Assembly: GCF_015354405.1 (NCBI RefSeq)
Contig: NZ_JADKYP010000054.1
Coordinates: forward strand, 1 to 43,232
DNA: 43,232 nucleotides
Direction of reading: 5' to 3'
From: Nocardia sp. BSTN01
Lineage (GTDB): Bacteria; Actinomycetota; Actinomycetes; Mycobacteriales; Mycobacteriaceae
Shown here: positions 25,391-34,174 of the stretch, piece by piece
Layout: every line of letters starts with the position of its first letter
How positions within the stretch are numbered: position 1 is the stretch's first letter
Notes under the pieces: model-generated
What the model was told of the DNA's origin: nothing
The model's input: the letters and a program-made list of their open reading frames with translations, nothing else
The model's database searches: none
Position numbers and translations under genes: made by a program

Positions 25391-26548
25391 CTATTCGGTC
25401 TCGGCCTCGAAACTCAGCACCGTCGAACCGATCCGGATGAGTTCCCCGCCGAACAGCATGGTGCCGCTGTCGACGACCTCGTCGTCGACGTAGATGCCGT
25501 TGGCCGAGGCCAGATCCTTGATCAGCATCCCGGCCCGGCTGGGCAGGACGTGCGCGTGATAACGGCTGACCTTCGGATCGTCGAGGATCAGATCGTTGTC
25601 GGTCATGCGGCCGATCTTCAAGCCGCCCTTGGCGATCGGCACCACCCGGCCGTCCGCCAGCCGCAGCCGTCCGGCGCGGGCGCTGCGCGGGGTTTCGGTG
25701 ACGGTTTCGGTCATCGCCTTGGCCATCCGCTCGACCTGAGCGATGGCCAGCGTGTTGAGCGGTTCCTGCCGCAGGACGCGCTTCTCCAACTCGGCCAGCG
25801 CCGGGCCGGGATCGATGCCGAGTTCGTCGGCGAGTACCGCACGCACCCTGCGGCAGGCCTCCAGCGCGTCGGCCTGGCGGCCGGACAGATACAGCGCGGT
25901 GATGAGCTGGACCCACAGCGGTTCCCGCATCGGGTGCTCGTTCGTCATCGCCACCAGTTCGCCGACCACCGACGAGGCTCGGCCACAAGCGATTTCGGCA
26001 TCGATGCGGGCGGAGGCGACGAGCAGGCGTTCCTCGTCCATCGCGGTGGCGAAGGTGTCGGCGAAGCGGGTGCCGGACAGATCGTCGAGGGCCTTGCCGC
26101 TCCACTGTTCCAGCGCCGCACCGTACAACCGCGACGCGCCCTCATGGTCGCCCGCCGCGGCGGCCTCGATCGCGGCCTTGTGGGCGGCCTCGAATCGGCC
26201 CAGATCGCACTCGTCATCGGTGATTTCGAGCCGGTAGCCGGAGGATTCGGTGCGCAGCACCGCGGCCGAGTCGACTCCCGAATTACGCAGCGCCTTACGG
26301 ATATTGGAGACGAAGACCTGCAGGCTCGCCTGATAGGAGTCCGGCGGTTCCTCGTTCCAGACGATATCGGCCAGCGCCTGCGACGAGACCGCACGCCGCC
26401 GGTTGACCGCCAGGGCGGCCAGCAGCGCCCGCGGTTTGGGTCCGCCCACCGCAACGGCGGCGCCGCCGACCGAGAGTTGTACGGGACCGAGTACGCGGAC
26501 GTCGAGACGGCTGGGCGGAACAGGTTGGGGGCCGGTCGGATCGCTCAC
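25391..26548 (-). CDS. EmbR-like regulator: OmpR-type winged helix, BTAD and FHA domains
   Basis: A 385-residue regulator of nearly EmbR length. Residues 15-108 are a SARP-type winged helix (VLGPVQLSVGG, RALLAALAVNRRRAVSSQAL). Residues 115-262 are the bacterial transcriptional activation domain. Residues 300-382 are an FHA domain with the phosphothreonine-binding residues intact: G313-R314, S328-R329-x-H331 and N350-G351. A Thr-rich stretch, MTETVTETP (279-287), lies between BTAD and FHA. In M. tuberculosis, EmbR is phosphorylated by PknH and controls arabinosyltransferase genes. The GTG at 26548 has GAGGAA eight bases upstream; upstream codons to 26638 lack homology. It is downstream of the fba terminator and directly upstream of DUF4185. 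Confidence 0.9.
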   Translation of the reverse strand: MSDPTGPQPVPPSRLDVRVLGPVQLSVGGAAVAVGGPKPRALLAALAVNRRRAVSSQALADIVWNEEPPDSYQASLQVFVSNIRKALRNSGVDSAAVLRTESSGYRLEITDDECDLGRFEAAHKAAIEAAAAGDHEGASRLYGAALEQWSGKALDDLSGTRFADTFATAMDEERLLVASARIDAEIACGRASSVVGELVAMTNEHPMREPLWVQLITALYLSGRQADALEACRRVRAVLADELGIDPGPALAELEKRVLRQEPLNTLAIAQVERMAKAMTETVTETPRSARAGRLRLADGRVVPIAKGGLKIGRMTDNDLILDDPKVSRYHAHVLPSRAGMLIKDLASANGIYVDDEVVDSGTMLFGGELIRIGSTVLSFEAETE

Positions 26549-26664
26549 CGGTCTCGTTCCTCGCGTCGGCCGGATACCCGGCACAGTGCCCATCTGCTCA
26601 CGGAGATGATCATCCCGTGCCGCTGGCGAATGAGACAACCCGTCACCACGGCGGCCGCGAATGC

Positions 26665-26699
26665 CGAGGGTGCGCCGCCCACCGGGCGACGCACCCTCG
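26665..26699 (-). terminator. fba terminator hairpin
   Basis: CGAGGGTGCG (26665-26674) and CGCACCCTCG (26690-26699) are perfect 10-bp arms, with a further GCCC/GGGC pair in the loop. The hairpin starts 15 bases after the fba stop and separates fba from the EmbR-like gene. Confidence 0.78.
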
Positions 26700-26713
26700 T
26701 TCCGCTTCCGGAA

Positions 26714-27751
26714 CTACTTCGCGCTGACCGACTTACCGGCCGAACGCAGGTCGTTGCAGGCTTCGATGACCCGCTCGGCCATCGATGTCTCGGCCTTCTT
26801 CAGGTAGCTGCGCGGGTCGTAGGTCTTCTTGTTGCCGACCTCACCGTCGATCTTCAGCACACCGTCGTAGTTGCTGAACATGTGCGCCGCGATCGGACGG
26901 GTGAAGGCGTACTGGGTGTCGGTGTCGACGTTCATCTTCACCACCCCGTACTTCAGCGAGTCGTCGATCTCCGACTTCAGCGAACCCGAGCCGCCGTGGA
27001 AGACGAAGTCGAACGGCTTGGCGCCGTCGCCCAGGCCGAGCTTGGCCGCGGCCACGCGCTGCCCCTCAGCCAGCACCTCGGGCTTGAGCACCACATTGCC
27101 CGGCTTGTAGACGCCGTGCACATTGCCGAAGGTGGCGGCGAGCAGATACTTGCCGTTCTCACCGGCGCCCAGGGCGTCGATGGTCTTGGCGAAGTCCTCG
27201 GACGAGGTGTAGAGCTTCTCGTTGATCTCGGCCTCGACGCCGTCCTCTTCGCCGCCGACCACGCCGATCTCGACCTCGAGAATGATGTTCGCCGCGGCCG
27301 CCTGCTTCAGCAGTTCCTTGGCGATCTCGAGGTTCTCGTCGATCGGGATGGCCGAGCCGTCCCACATGTGGGACTGGAACAGCGGGTTCTGCCCGGCCTT
27401 CACCCGCTCCTGCGAGATGGCCAGCAGCGGACGCACGAAACCGTCCAGCTTGTCCTTGGGGCAGTGGTCGGTGTGCAGCGCGATCGTCACGTCGTACTTG
27501 GCTGCCACCACATGAGCGAACTCCGCCAGCGCGACCGCACCGGTGACCATGTCCTTCACGCCCTGGCCGGAACCGAATTCGGCCCCGCCGGTGGAGAACT
27601 GGATGATGCCGTCACTGCCGGCCTCGGCGAACCCGCGGATGGCCGCGTTGATGGTCTCCGAGGAGGTGCAGTTGATCGCGGGGAACGCGAAGGAGTTCTC
27701 TTTGGCCCGACCGAGCATCTCGGCGTAGACCTCCGGAGTCGCGATGGGCAC
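26714..27751 (-). CDS. fba: Class II fructose-1,6-bisphosphate aldolase
   Basis: A 345-residue zinc-dependent aldolase that cleaves fructose-1,6-bisphosphate to dihydroxyacetone phosphate and glyceraldehyde-3-phosphate in glycolysis, and does the reverse in gluconeogenesis. Metal and catalytic motifs are present: ALHTDHCPKDK (catalytic Asp and zinc His), EIGVVGGEEDG, TFGNVHGVYKPG, FVFHGGSGS and VVKMNVDTDTQYAF. It matches the mycobacterial enzyme from MPIATPEVYAEML onward. The start is a GTG at 27751 with GGAGG upstream. It diverges from the DedA genes and ends in a strong hairpin. The fba/DedA neighbourhood is the same as remembered for Rv0363c/Rv0364. Confidence 0.97.
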   Translation of the reverse strand: MPIATPEVYAEMLGRAKENSFAFPAINCTSSETINAAIRGFAEAGSDGIIQFSTGGAEFGSGQGVKDMVTGAVALAEFAHVVAAKYDVTIALHTDHCPKDKLDGFVRPLLAISQERVKAGQNPLFQSHMWDGSAIPIDENLEIAKELLKQAAAANIILEVEIGVVGGEEDGVEAEINEKLYTSSEDFAKTIDALGAGENGKYLLAATFGNVHGVYKPGNVVLKPEVLAEGQRVAAAKLGLGDGAKPFDFVFHGGSGSLKSEIDDSLKYGVVKMNVDTDTQYAFTRPIAAHMFSNYDGVLKIDGEVGNKKTYDPRSYLKKAETSMAERVIEACNDLRSAGKSVSAK

Positions 27752-27994
27752 TGAGTGACCTCCGTATGTGTGCTGCGAACAACAATTCTGTCAGCCCATA
27801 CCCTAAGTTCATGGCCCGTTGTCGCGAAAGGCGGGATGGGGTCGGGCGCGCTTGCGGCGGACTTGCCGGGCCGGGCGCGCACCCGCGTCGACCGCCGGGA
27901 GCGGTCCGAAACTCGGTTGACCGAAATTCGCCAACGCCTGAGAGGTTCCCATGAGGTTCGGTGAGATCGCGCGGTGACCGGTACTGTGGGGCCC

Positions 27995-28714
27995 GTGACC
28001 ACGCTGGCCATCACGAACACTCTCGCCGACGGATTCTCCGTCCACAAGCTGCTCGACCCCATGTATCTGCTGACCGATACCTGGATGTCGAATGCGGTGC
28101 TGCCTGCCATCCTGGTCATCGTCTTCATCGAGACAGGGCTGCTGTTCCCGATCCTGCCGGGCGATTCGCTGCTGTTCACCGGTGGCCTGCTCGCGGCGCT
28201 CGAACATCCGCCGGTATCGATCTGGGTGCTCGTTCCGGCGGTGGCCGTGACCGCGATCGCCGGCGATCAGTGCGCCTACTGGATCGGCCGGGCCATCGGG
28301 CCGACGCTGTTCCACAAGGAGGACGGGCGCTTCTTCAAACAGCGCTACATCACCGAGACGCACGCCTTCTTCGAGAAGTACGGTCCGAAGACGATCATCC
28401 TGGCGCGATTCGTGCCGATCGTGCGGACCTTCATGCCGGTGCTCGCGGGCGTGTCGAAAATGGATTACCGCAAATTCCTCACGTTCGACATCATCGGTGG
28501 CATTCTGTGGGCCGGCGGCATCACGGTCCTCGGGTACTTCCTGGGGAACGTCGGGTTCATTCGCGATCACGTCGAGGCCATCTTCCTGCTGATCGTGTTC
28601 GTCTCGATCCTGCCCGCCATCATCTCCGTGGCGAAGAAGCTGCGTAACCACGAGCCGGTGCTCGAGATCGAGGAGCCCACGATGTCCGTACCGACGAACG
28701 AACCCACGCACTGA
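27995..28714 (+). CDS. DedA family membrane protein (Rv0364-like)
   Basis: A 239-residue polytopic protein of the DedA/SNARE-associated family, linked in other bacteria to undecaprenyl-phosphate or phospholipid flipping and to proton-motive-force homeostasis. Features are a re-entrant FPILPGDSLLFTGG, the amphipathic FKQRYITETHAFFEKYGPKT and the conserved ARFVPIVRTFMPVLAG with its essential arginines. The GTG at 27995 is chosen because TACTGT (27982-27987) ends seven bases before it, a leaderless layout; an in-frame GTG at 27974 is the alternative. It diverges from fba by 243 bases. A palindrome TCGGTTGACCGA lies at 27913-27924; otherwise that gap holds nothing I can support. A second DedA gene follows five bases later. 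Confidence 0.9.
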   Translation: MTTLAITNTLADGFSVHKLLDPMYLLTDTWMSNAVLPAILVIVFIETGLLFPILPGDSLLFTGGLLAALEHPPVSIWVLVPAVAVTAIAGDQCAYWIGRAIGPTLFHKEDGRFFKQRYITETHAFFEKYGPKTIILARFVPIVRTFMPVLAGVSKMDYRKFLTFDIIGGILWAGGITVLGYFLGNVGFIRDHVEAIFLLIVFVSILPAIISVAKKLRNHEPVLEIEEPTMSVPTNEPTH

Positions 28715-28719
28715 CACCA

Positions 28720-29580
28720 TTGCCTGCTACGCCGTTACCCCTTGCACTGGGCGGATTCGATCCGCTGCAGTCCGCCGGGCCGGCACTCGTCTGGACCGTC
28801 GTCCTGGTCTTCGTCTTCCTCGAGTGCGCGGTGATCATCGGCCTGTTCCTGCCCGGCGATTCGATGCTGCTGACCGCGGGCATCATCTTCGCCTCCCACG
28901 AGACGGGGCATACACAGGTATGGGCGTTGGTGGTGGCGACCATGCTGGCGGCCATCGCCGGTAATCAGGTGGGGTATGTGATCGGCACCCGCACCGGCCA
29001 TCGCCTGATAGCCCGCAAGAACGGCAGATACGTCAACGCCGAGAATCTGGCCCGGGTATCGGATCTGCTGCATCGGCACGGGTTCGCGGCGGTGCTCATC
29101 GCGCGCTGGATTCCGTGGGTGCGCACACTGTGCCCGCTGGTCGCCGGTGCGGCCGGAATGGACCATCGCCGCTATACCGTGGCCAGTTCGATCGGCGCGG
29201 TGATCTGGGCGCCGATTCTGCTGCTGCTCGGCTACTACACCGGCGGCTACCTGAACAAGGTGTCCTGGCTGATGCCGACCGTGAGCGGCTCGCTGGTCGT
29301 GGTGCTGATCATCGGCACGGTGATCGGGCTGCGGCAGTACCGGGCGGAGATGTCGCGGCCGGCCGAGGACTTCGATGTGGACCTCGAGGCCCACGACGGC
29401 CAGACCTTCGACGCCGAGGGCTTGGACCGGCAGGCTTTCGATTCGGATGCCCTGGACACGCTGCCGCTCGAGATCCGGGCCGCCGACTATCCGGACACCG
29501 TGCCGCTGCGCACCGTCCGCCCCGAGCGCGCGGCCACCGCGGCGCCCGCGCGCATCGTGTGGACCGATCCCCGGCACTGA
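28720..29580 (+). CDS. Second DedA family membrane protein with acidic C-terminal tail
   Basis: A 286-residue DedA paralogue directly after the first, five bases from its stop, so the two are probably translationally coupled. The TTG at 28720 is the only plausible start before the first conserved segment. The family core is intact: LFLPGDSMLLTAG, VIGTRTGHRLIARKNG, ARWIPWVRTLCPLVAGAAGM and a last helix near residue 190. Residues from about 210 form an acidic tail (AEDFDVDLEAHDGQTFDAEG onward) rich in Asp/Glu/Ala with no family counterpart, probably cytoplasmic and disordered. Tandem DedA genes may form a hetero-oligomer or handle different lipids; this is inference. Confidence 0.88.
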   Translation: MPATPLPLALGGFDPLQSAGPALVWTVVLVFVFLECAVIIGLFLPGDSMLLTAGIIFASHETGHTQVWALVVATMLAAIAGNQVGYVIGTRTGHRLIARKNGRYVNAENLARVSDLLHRHGFAAVLIARWIPWVRTLCPLVAGAAGMDHRRYTVASSIGAVIWAPILLLLGYYTGGYLNKVSWLMPTVSGSLVVVLIIGTVIGLRQYRAEMSRPAEDFDVDLEAHDGQTFDAEGLDRQAFDSDALDTLPLEIRAADYPDTVPLRTVRPERAATAAPARIVWTDPRH

Positions 29581-29598
29581 CCGGACGGACGGGCGGCG

Positions 29599-30795
29599 TC
29601 AGAGTCCGGCGGCCGTCACCGCCTGCGCGGCCTCCATCAACATCCATCCCGACAGCTGCACCGACAGATCCCGTTCCGGTGTCCGCGACGACGTGACCGA
29701 ACCACCCGAGGTCGACCGTCCGGCGCCGGCGGTGCCGCCCGGCAGCCGTGCCGGTTCGTTCCAGTCGTGGCCGAACAGCGGATCGCCCTCGACCTCGAGC
29801 CGGCGGTCCCAGGCCGCGCGGGCCGACGCTTTCACGATCGCGGCCGCCGAGCGACGGACCGATCGTTGCGCCATCTCGTCCCCGGGCAGCATGATCGCCA
29901 CCAGCGCGAGATACCGGGCCAGAATCCCGTTGAACAGACCGCCGTCGCCCCCGCCCCCGCCGGTGACGACATTCCGTTCCGTCATGTGGTCCTCGACCGC
30001 GCGGAGCAGTAGCTGCACACGTTCCAGGTGACGAGCATCTCCGGTCCGGACGGCCAGTTCGGTTTCCAGTCCGAGGACCACGCCCTGGCAGTAGCTGAAC
30101 GTCGGCCGTTCGATCCGGCCCGAGGGCAGGTGGATTCCGTCGAGGATCAAGCCCGTTTCCGGATCGCGCAGCGTGGCATCGATCCAACCGGCGATCTGCG
30201 CGGCGCGCTCGTGATGCCCGAGGCGCGCGAGGGCGATGGCGGCCGGGCCGTTGGCGGGTGCGTTGAAATAGTCGGCGCCCTTACGCCACGGCACCGCACC
30301 GATCTCCGGCTGCCACCCCGCCATGAGCTGCTGCTCCAGCGCGATCAGCCCGCCGCGCACCTCGGTGAGGCCCCGCATGCGTTCGGCCCGCTCCAGAGCG
30401 AGTGCGAGCCACGCCATATCGTCGTAATAGTTGTTGGTCCAGCCGGTGATGTTGCGCAGCCGGAGCGCATGCGCGACGGCGGCGATGCGCGCGGTGCGGG
30501 CCGGGGTGGGCTCTCGGTTGGCGGCGTCGACCGCACAGTCGATCAGATGGGCCTGCCACCAGTAGTTCCAGCTGAGAAACAGCCGCTCCCCCCGGGTGGC
30601 GGGCCAGCCGACCATGCCCAGCTCGACCCCCGGCAGCAGCCACAACCGCCGCAGATGCCGGGACACGATCGCCGACTCGGCCGCATCGGCTCGCTGTGCC
30701 CAGATCTCGGCGCCCGGCTCGGCAGCGGAATCGACTCGTGCGCGCCCCCGCCGCAGATGCGGACGCGGTTGCACGTCGTCGCTCCGCGAGTTCAT
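29599..30795 (-). CDS. Glycoside hydrolase family 76 protein (Rv0365c-like, alpha-1,6-mannanase type)
   Basis: A 398-residue (alpha/alpha)6-barrel protein. The catalytic pair of GH76 is D125-D126 in NNYYDDMAWLALAL. Other family blocks are FLSWNYWWQAHLIDCAVDAA, VPWRKGADYFNAPANGPAAI and FSYCQGVVLGLE. GH76 enzymes hydrolyse alpha-1,6-mannan, so a substrate such as the mannan core of lipomannan or lipoarabinomannan is possible. No signal peptide is visible from the ATG at 30795 (MNSRSDDVQP...), so the protein may act in the cytoplasm or leave by another route. An ORF to 30960 adds arginine-rich codons. It lies beside the DedA genes, as remembered for Rv0364-Rv0365c, and converges with them at 18 bases. 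Confidence 0.88.
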   Translation of the reverse strand: MNSRSDDVQPRPHLRRGRARVDSAAEPGAEIWAQRADAAESAIVSRHLRRLWLLPGVELGMVGWPATRGERLFLSWNYWWQAHLIDCAVDAANREPTPARTARIAAVAHALRLRNITGWTNNYYDDMAWLALALERAERMRGLTEVRGGLIALEQQLMAGWQPEIGAVPWRKGADYFNAPANGPAAIALARLGHHERAAQIAGWIDATLRDPETGLILDGIHLPSGRIERPTFSYCQGVVLGLETELAVRTGDARHLERVQLLLRAVEDHMTERNVVTGGGGGDGGLFNGILARYLALVAIMLPGDEMAQRSVRRSAAAIVKASARAAWDRRLEVEGDPLFGHDWNEPARLPGGTAGAGRSTSGGSVTSSRTPERDLSVQLSGWMLMEAAQAVTAAGL

Positions 30796-30895
30796 GGGTA
30801 CATCGTGCCAGTCCGAGCCCCGATTTCGCGCCCGATTTGTTACGCGATCGACTCGTGTCCGCGACGTGCCGAACCGGCCCGGCGGCCACGGCGCG

Positions 30896-31885
30896 TCAAA
30901 CCGGTCCCGCGGCATCGGCCGCGCGGTCCAAACGTGCTGCGAGAGCGCGGGATCGGTCACGGAACGCGTGCGGCTCCTCGATCACGAAATCGGCGTCGAG
31001 GAAGGCGAGGTTGAGCACCAGCCATTCGAACGAATCCACCCACGTGGTGATCCGGCAGCGCTGCGGTCCGCGCGACTCGATATCGCAGTCCTGAAATTTC
31101 AGGATGTCGGCGACCGCCGCGGCGGGAGCGGCGACGGTGACGACCGCGCGATGCCGGCCGGCCGTGAGCTCGCGCCGCAGATAGCCCGCGGCCGTCTCGG
31201 CCGGTAGCGGTCGCGGCTCGAAAGATGTTCCGGTGGCGGCGATATCGGCGATCCGATCCAGGCGGAAGGTGCGCCAATCCCCGCGGTCGCGGTCCCAGGC
31301 CAGCAGGTACCAGCGCAGATGCTGATACACCTGCCGATACGGTTCGACCCGGCGCCGGGCAACGGCGCCGGTGCGGGTGCGGTAGTCGACGACGAGGTGT
31401 TCGTGGTCGGCCGCGGCCTTGGCCACGAGCGCCAGCACCGCCGCGTCGACTGCGGGCGCCGCCACCGCTGCCGTCTCCACCGTCGCCCGCACCGCGTTCG
31501 CCCGGCCGCGCAAGCGCTTCGGCAGCAATTGGTCGATCTTGCCGAAGGCGCGCAGGGCGGCGGCACCGATATCCGACGAGCCCTGGTGCTCCCCCTGGCT
31601 TGGCGGTTCCGACGTCGCCGCGAGCATGCCGAGGGCGACGACCGTGGCGATCGCCTCGTCGTCGTCGAAGACCAGCGGCGGGAGGATGCGACCGGCGGTG
31701 AGCTGGTAGAAGCCGCCCGGACCGGGCTGGGTGGTGACCGGATAGCCGTATTCGCGCAGCCGCTCGACATCGCGGCGGACCGTGCGCGGACTGGTCTCCA
31801 GGCGGGCGGCCAGTTCGGCGCCGGTGTAGCGGCGGCCGGTCTGCAGATAGGCGAGCAGATCGAGCAGGCGGCGAGTGGCGCTCAT
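30896..31885 (-). CDS. WYL-domain transcriptional regulator (YafY type)
   Basis: A 329-residue regulator. Residues 1-60 are a DeoR/HTH-11 winged helix (YTGAELAARLETSPRTVRRD). Residues 150-220 hold the WYL fold, with VVDYRTRTGA, then VYQHLRWYLLAWDRDRGDWR, where the motif appears as WYL. A C-terminal WCX-like extension ends at residue 329. WYL domains sense ligands, often nucleic acid, and such regulators frequently control DNA-damage or defence genes. The start is the ATG at 31885. It diverges from the broken UvrA-like gene over 60 bases, so it probably regulated that gene and itself. Confidence 0.92.
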   Translation of the reverse strand: MSATRRLLDLLAYLQTGRRYTGAELAARLETSPRTVRRDVERLREYGYPVTTQPGPGGFYQLTAGRILPPLVFDDDEAIATVVALGMLAATSEPPSQGEHQGSSDIGAAALRAFGKIDQLLPKRLRGRANAVRATVETAAVAAPAVDAAVLALVAKAAADHEHLVVDYRTRTGAVARRRVEPYRQVYQHLRWYLLAWDRDRGDWRTFRLDRIADIAATGTSFEPRPLPAETAAGYLRRELTAGRHRAVVTVAAPAAAVADILKFQDCDIESRGPQRCRITTWVDSFEWLVLNLAFLDADFVIEEPHAFRDRSRALAARLDRAADAAGPV

Positions 31886-31945
31886 GACTCCATCCTCCGC
31901 GAATTGCGGTCACGAGTTGTCCACATCTGTCCCTAGCGTCGGGAT

Positions 31946-34174
31946 ATGACTTCGATCCGCATTCGCGCAGCGCGCACCAACAACCTGAGAAGTGTGGATA
32001 TCGACGTGCCGCGGGGCCGGCTGGTGGTGTTCGCCGGGGTCTCCGGTTCGGGCAAATCGTCGCTGGTTTTCGACACCATCGCGGCCGAGGCGGGGTACCA
32101 GGTGAACGAGAGCTATCCGCCGTTCGTGCGCAATCGGCTGCCGCGGTGGACGCGACCCGAGGTGGACTTGATCGATGGGCTCTCGCCGGTGGTGGTGATC
32201 GATCAGAAGCGGCTCGGCGGCAATGCCCGTTCGACGGTCGGCACCATCACCGACGCGTACACCTATCTGCGCCTGTTGTTTTCGCGGATCGGGCAGCCGT
32301 ACGTCGGGGAATCCAATCACTTCTCGTTCAACGATCCGGCCGGAATGTGCCCGGCTTGTTCCGGTCTCGGCGAAACCCTCGTTCCCGATATGGAGCAGGT
32401 GCTCGACCCCGATCTCTCGCTGGAACAGGGCGCGATCCGGTTGCCCGGCTTCGCCGCCGGCCAGTACTGGTACCGCCGCTACGCCGAACTCGGGGCCTTC
32501 GATCCGACGGTGCCGCTGCGCGACTGGACACCCGCCGAACGCGAAGCACTACTGCACGGCGGGCCACCCGCCGCTGCCCTGCGACCACGTCCGCCGAAGG
32601 ACTACGAAGGGGTGATCGAACTGTTCGAGCGGGTGTACATGCACACCTCCGACAACCTCTCCGAACGCAAATAGGCTGTGCTGCAACGATTCACCCGATC
32701 CGGGCCGTGTCCGGAATGCGATGGGCAACGGTTGAATCCGGCGGCCCGCTCGGCGCGGGTACTCGACCGCACCATCGTCGAGATGAGCCGGATGGAGATC
32801 GGTGAACTCGCCGAGCTGATCACCGGGGTGCGCGCCCCCGACATGGTTTCGGTGGTGTCCGCGCTGCACGAGCGGCTTCGTGCCCTCGCGCACATCGGCC
32901 TCGGCTACCTGTCGCTGTCGCGTCCGACGACGACACTGTCCGGCGGAGAATCACAGCGCATCAAGACCGTTCGCCATCTCGGCAGCAGCCTCACCGAAAT
33001 GCTGTACGTCTTCGACGAACCCACCGTCGGATTGCATCCGCACGATGTGCGGCCGATGACCGAACTGCTGAAATCGTTGCGGGACAAGGGCAACAGCGTT
33101 CTGGTGGTCGAACACGATCCGGATGTGATGCGGGTCGCCGACCATATCGTCGAGGTCGGTCCGGGAGCCGGAGCCGAGGGCGGACGGATCGTGTTCACCG
33201 GTGACTTCGAGCGGTTGACGACCACGGACACACCTACCGGGCAGGCGTTGCGGATCCGGCGCACCGGCCGCACACCGCGGGTGCCGACCGGAAAACTGCG
33301 CATCGACAACGCGACTCGCAACAATCTGCGCGACATCTCGATCGACATCGCGACCGGTGTGCTGACCGTCCTCACCGGCGTCGCCGGTTCGGGTAAGTCG
33401 AGTCTGGCCGCGGAACTGGTGCAGCGGCATCCGGCGACCGTGGTGGACCAGCGTCCGGTCGGCACCAATCGACGGTCCACGCCGCTCACCTACGCCGGCA
33501 TCGCCGGCGTGGTGCGCACCCTGTTCGCGAAACGAAACGGGGTGAGCGCCGCGCTGTTCAGCGCGAACTCCGAGGGCGGCTGCCCGGTGTGCGAAGGCGC
33601 CGGCGTGATCTACACCGATCTGGCGTTCATGGACGGTCAGGAAACGGTGTGCTCGGCGTGCCACGGTCGCCGGTTCACCGATCGGGTGCTCGGTTACACC
33701 GTCGACGGCCTGACCATCGCCGATATCGACGATCTGACCGTCGCGCAGGCCATCCGGCGACTGCCCGCCATCGCGCGCGGCCTGCGGCATCTCGACGAGG
33801 TCGGACTCGGTTATCTGCGGCTCGGGCAGTCGCTGACCACGCTGTCCGGTGGGGAATGCCAGCGGCTGAAGATCGCCAAGGAACTCGCGCGTGGTGACCG
33901 GCACACCCTCTACGTCCTGGACGAGCCGACCACCGGGTTGCATCTGCGCGATATCGATACCCTGATCCAGCTGTTCGACCATCTGATCGACCGGGGCAAC
34001 ACCGTGGTCGTCATCGAACACAACCTCGACGTGGTCCGCGCGGCCGATCGGGTGATCGACCTCGGACCGGGGCCCGGCCGGCACGGCGGCCGGATCGTCT
34101 TCCAGGGAACCCCGGACGATCTGCTGAGCTGCCGCGAATCCGCGACGGCCGCGGCACTGCGTGAATCGCGATGA
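31946..34174 (+). pseudogene. UvrA-like ABC ATPase gene interrupted by an in-frame TAG
   Basis: A 742-codon reading frame for a short UvrA-like ABC protein, of the class often linked to drug resistance, is broken once by TAG at 32672-32674. The first part (31946-32671, 242 codons) has Walker A VSGSGKSSLVFDT and CPAC. The second part, in the same frame, continues with CPECDGQRLNP, signature LSGGESQRIK, Walker B YVFDEPTVGLH, a second Walker A VAGSGKSSL, CPVCEG/CSACHG pairs and a second LSGGECQRLK...VLDEPTTGLH. Everything around the stop is intact, so the lesion is recent, a sequencing error or a readthrough site. A GTG at 32678 could restart the second part, which lacks the first Walker A. TAGCGT six bases before the ATG suggests a leaderless mRNA. 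Confidence 0.85.
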
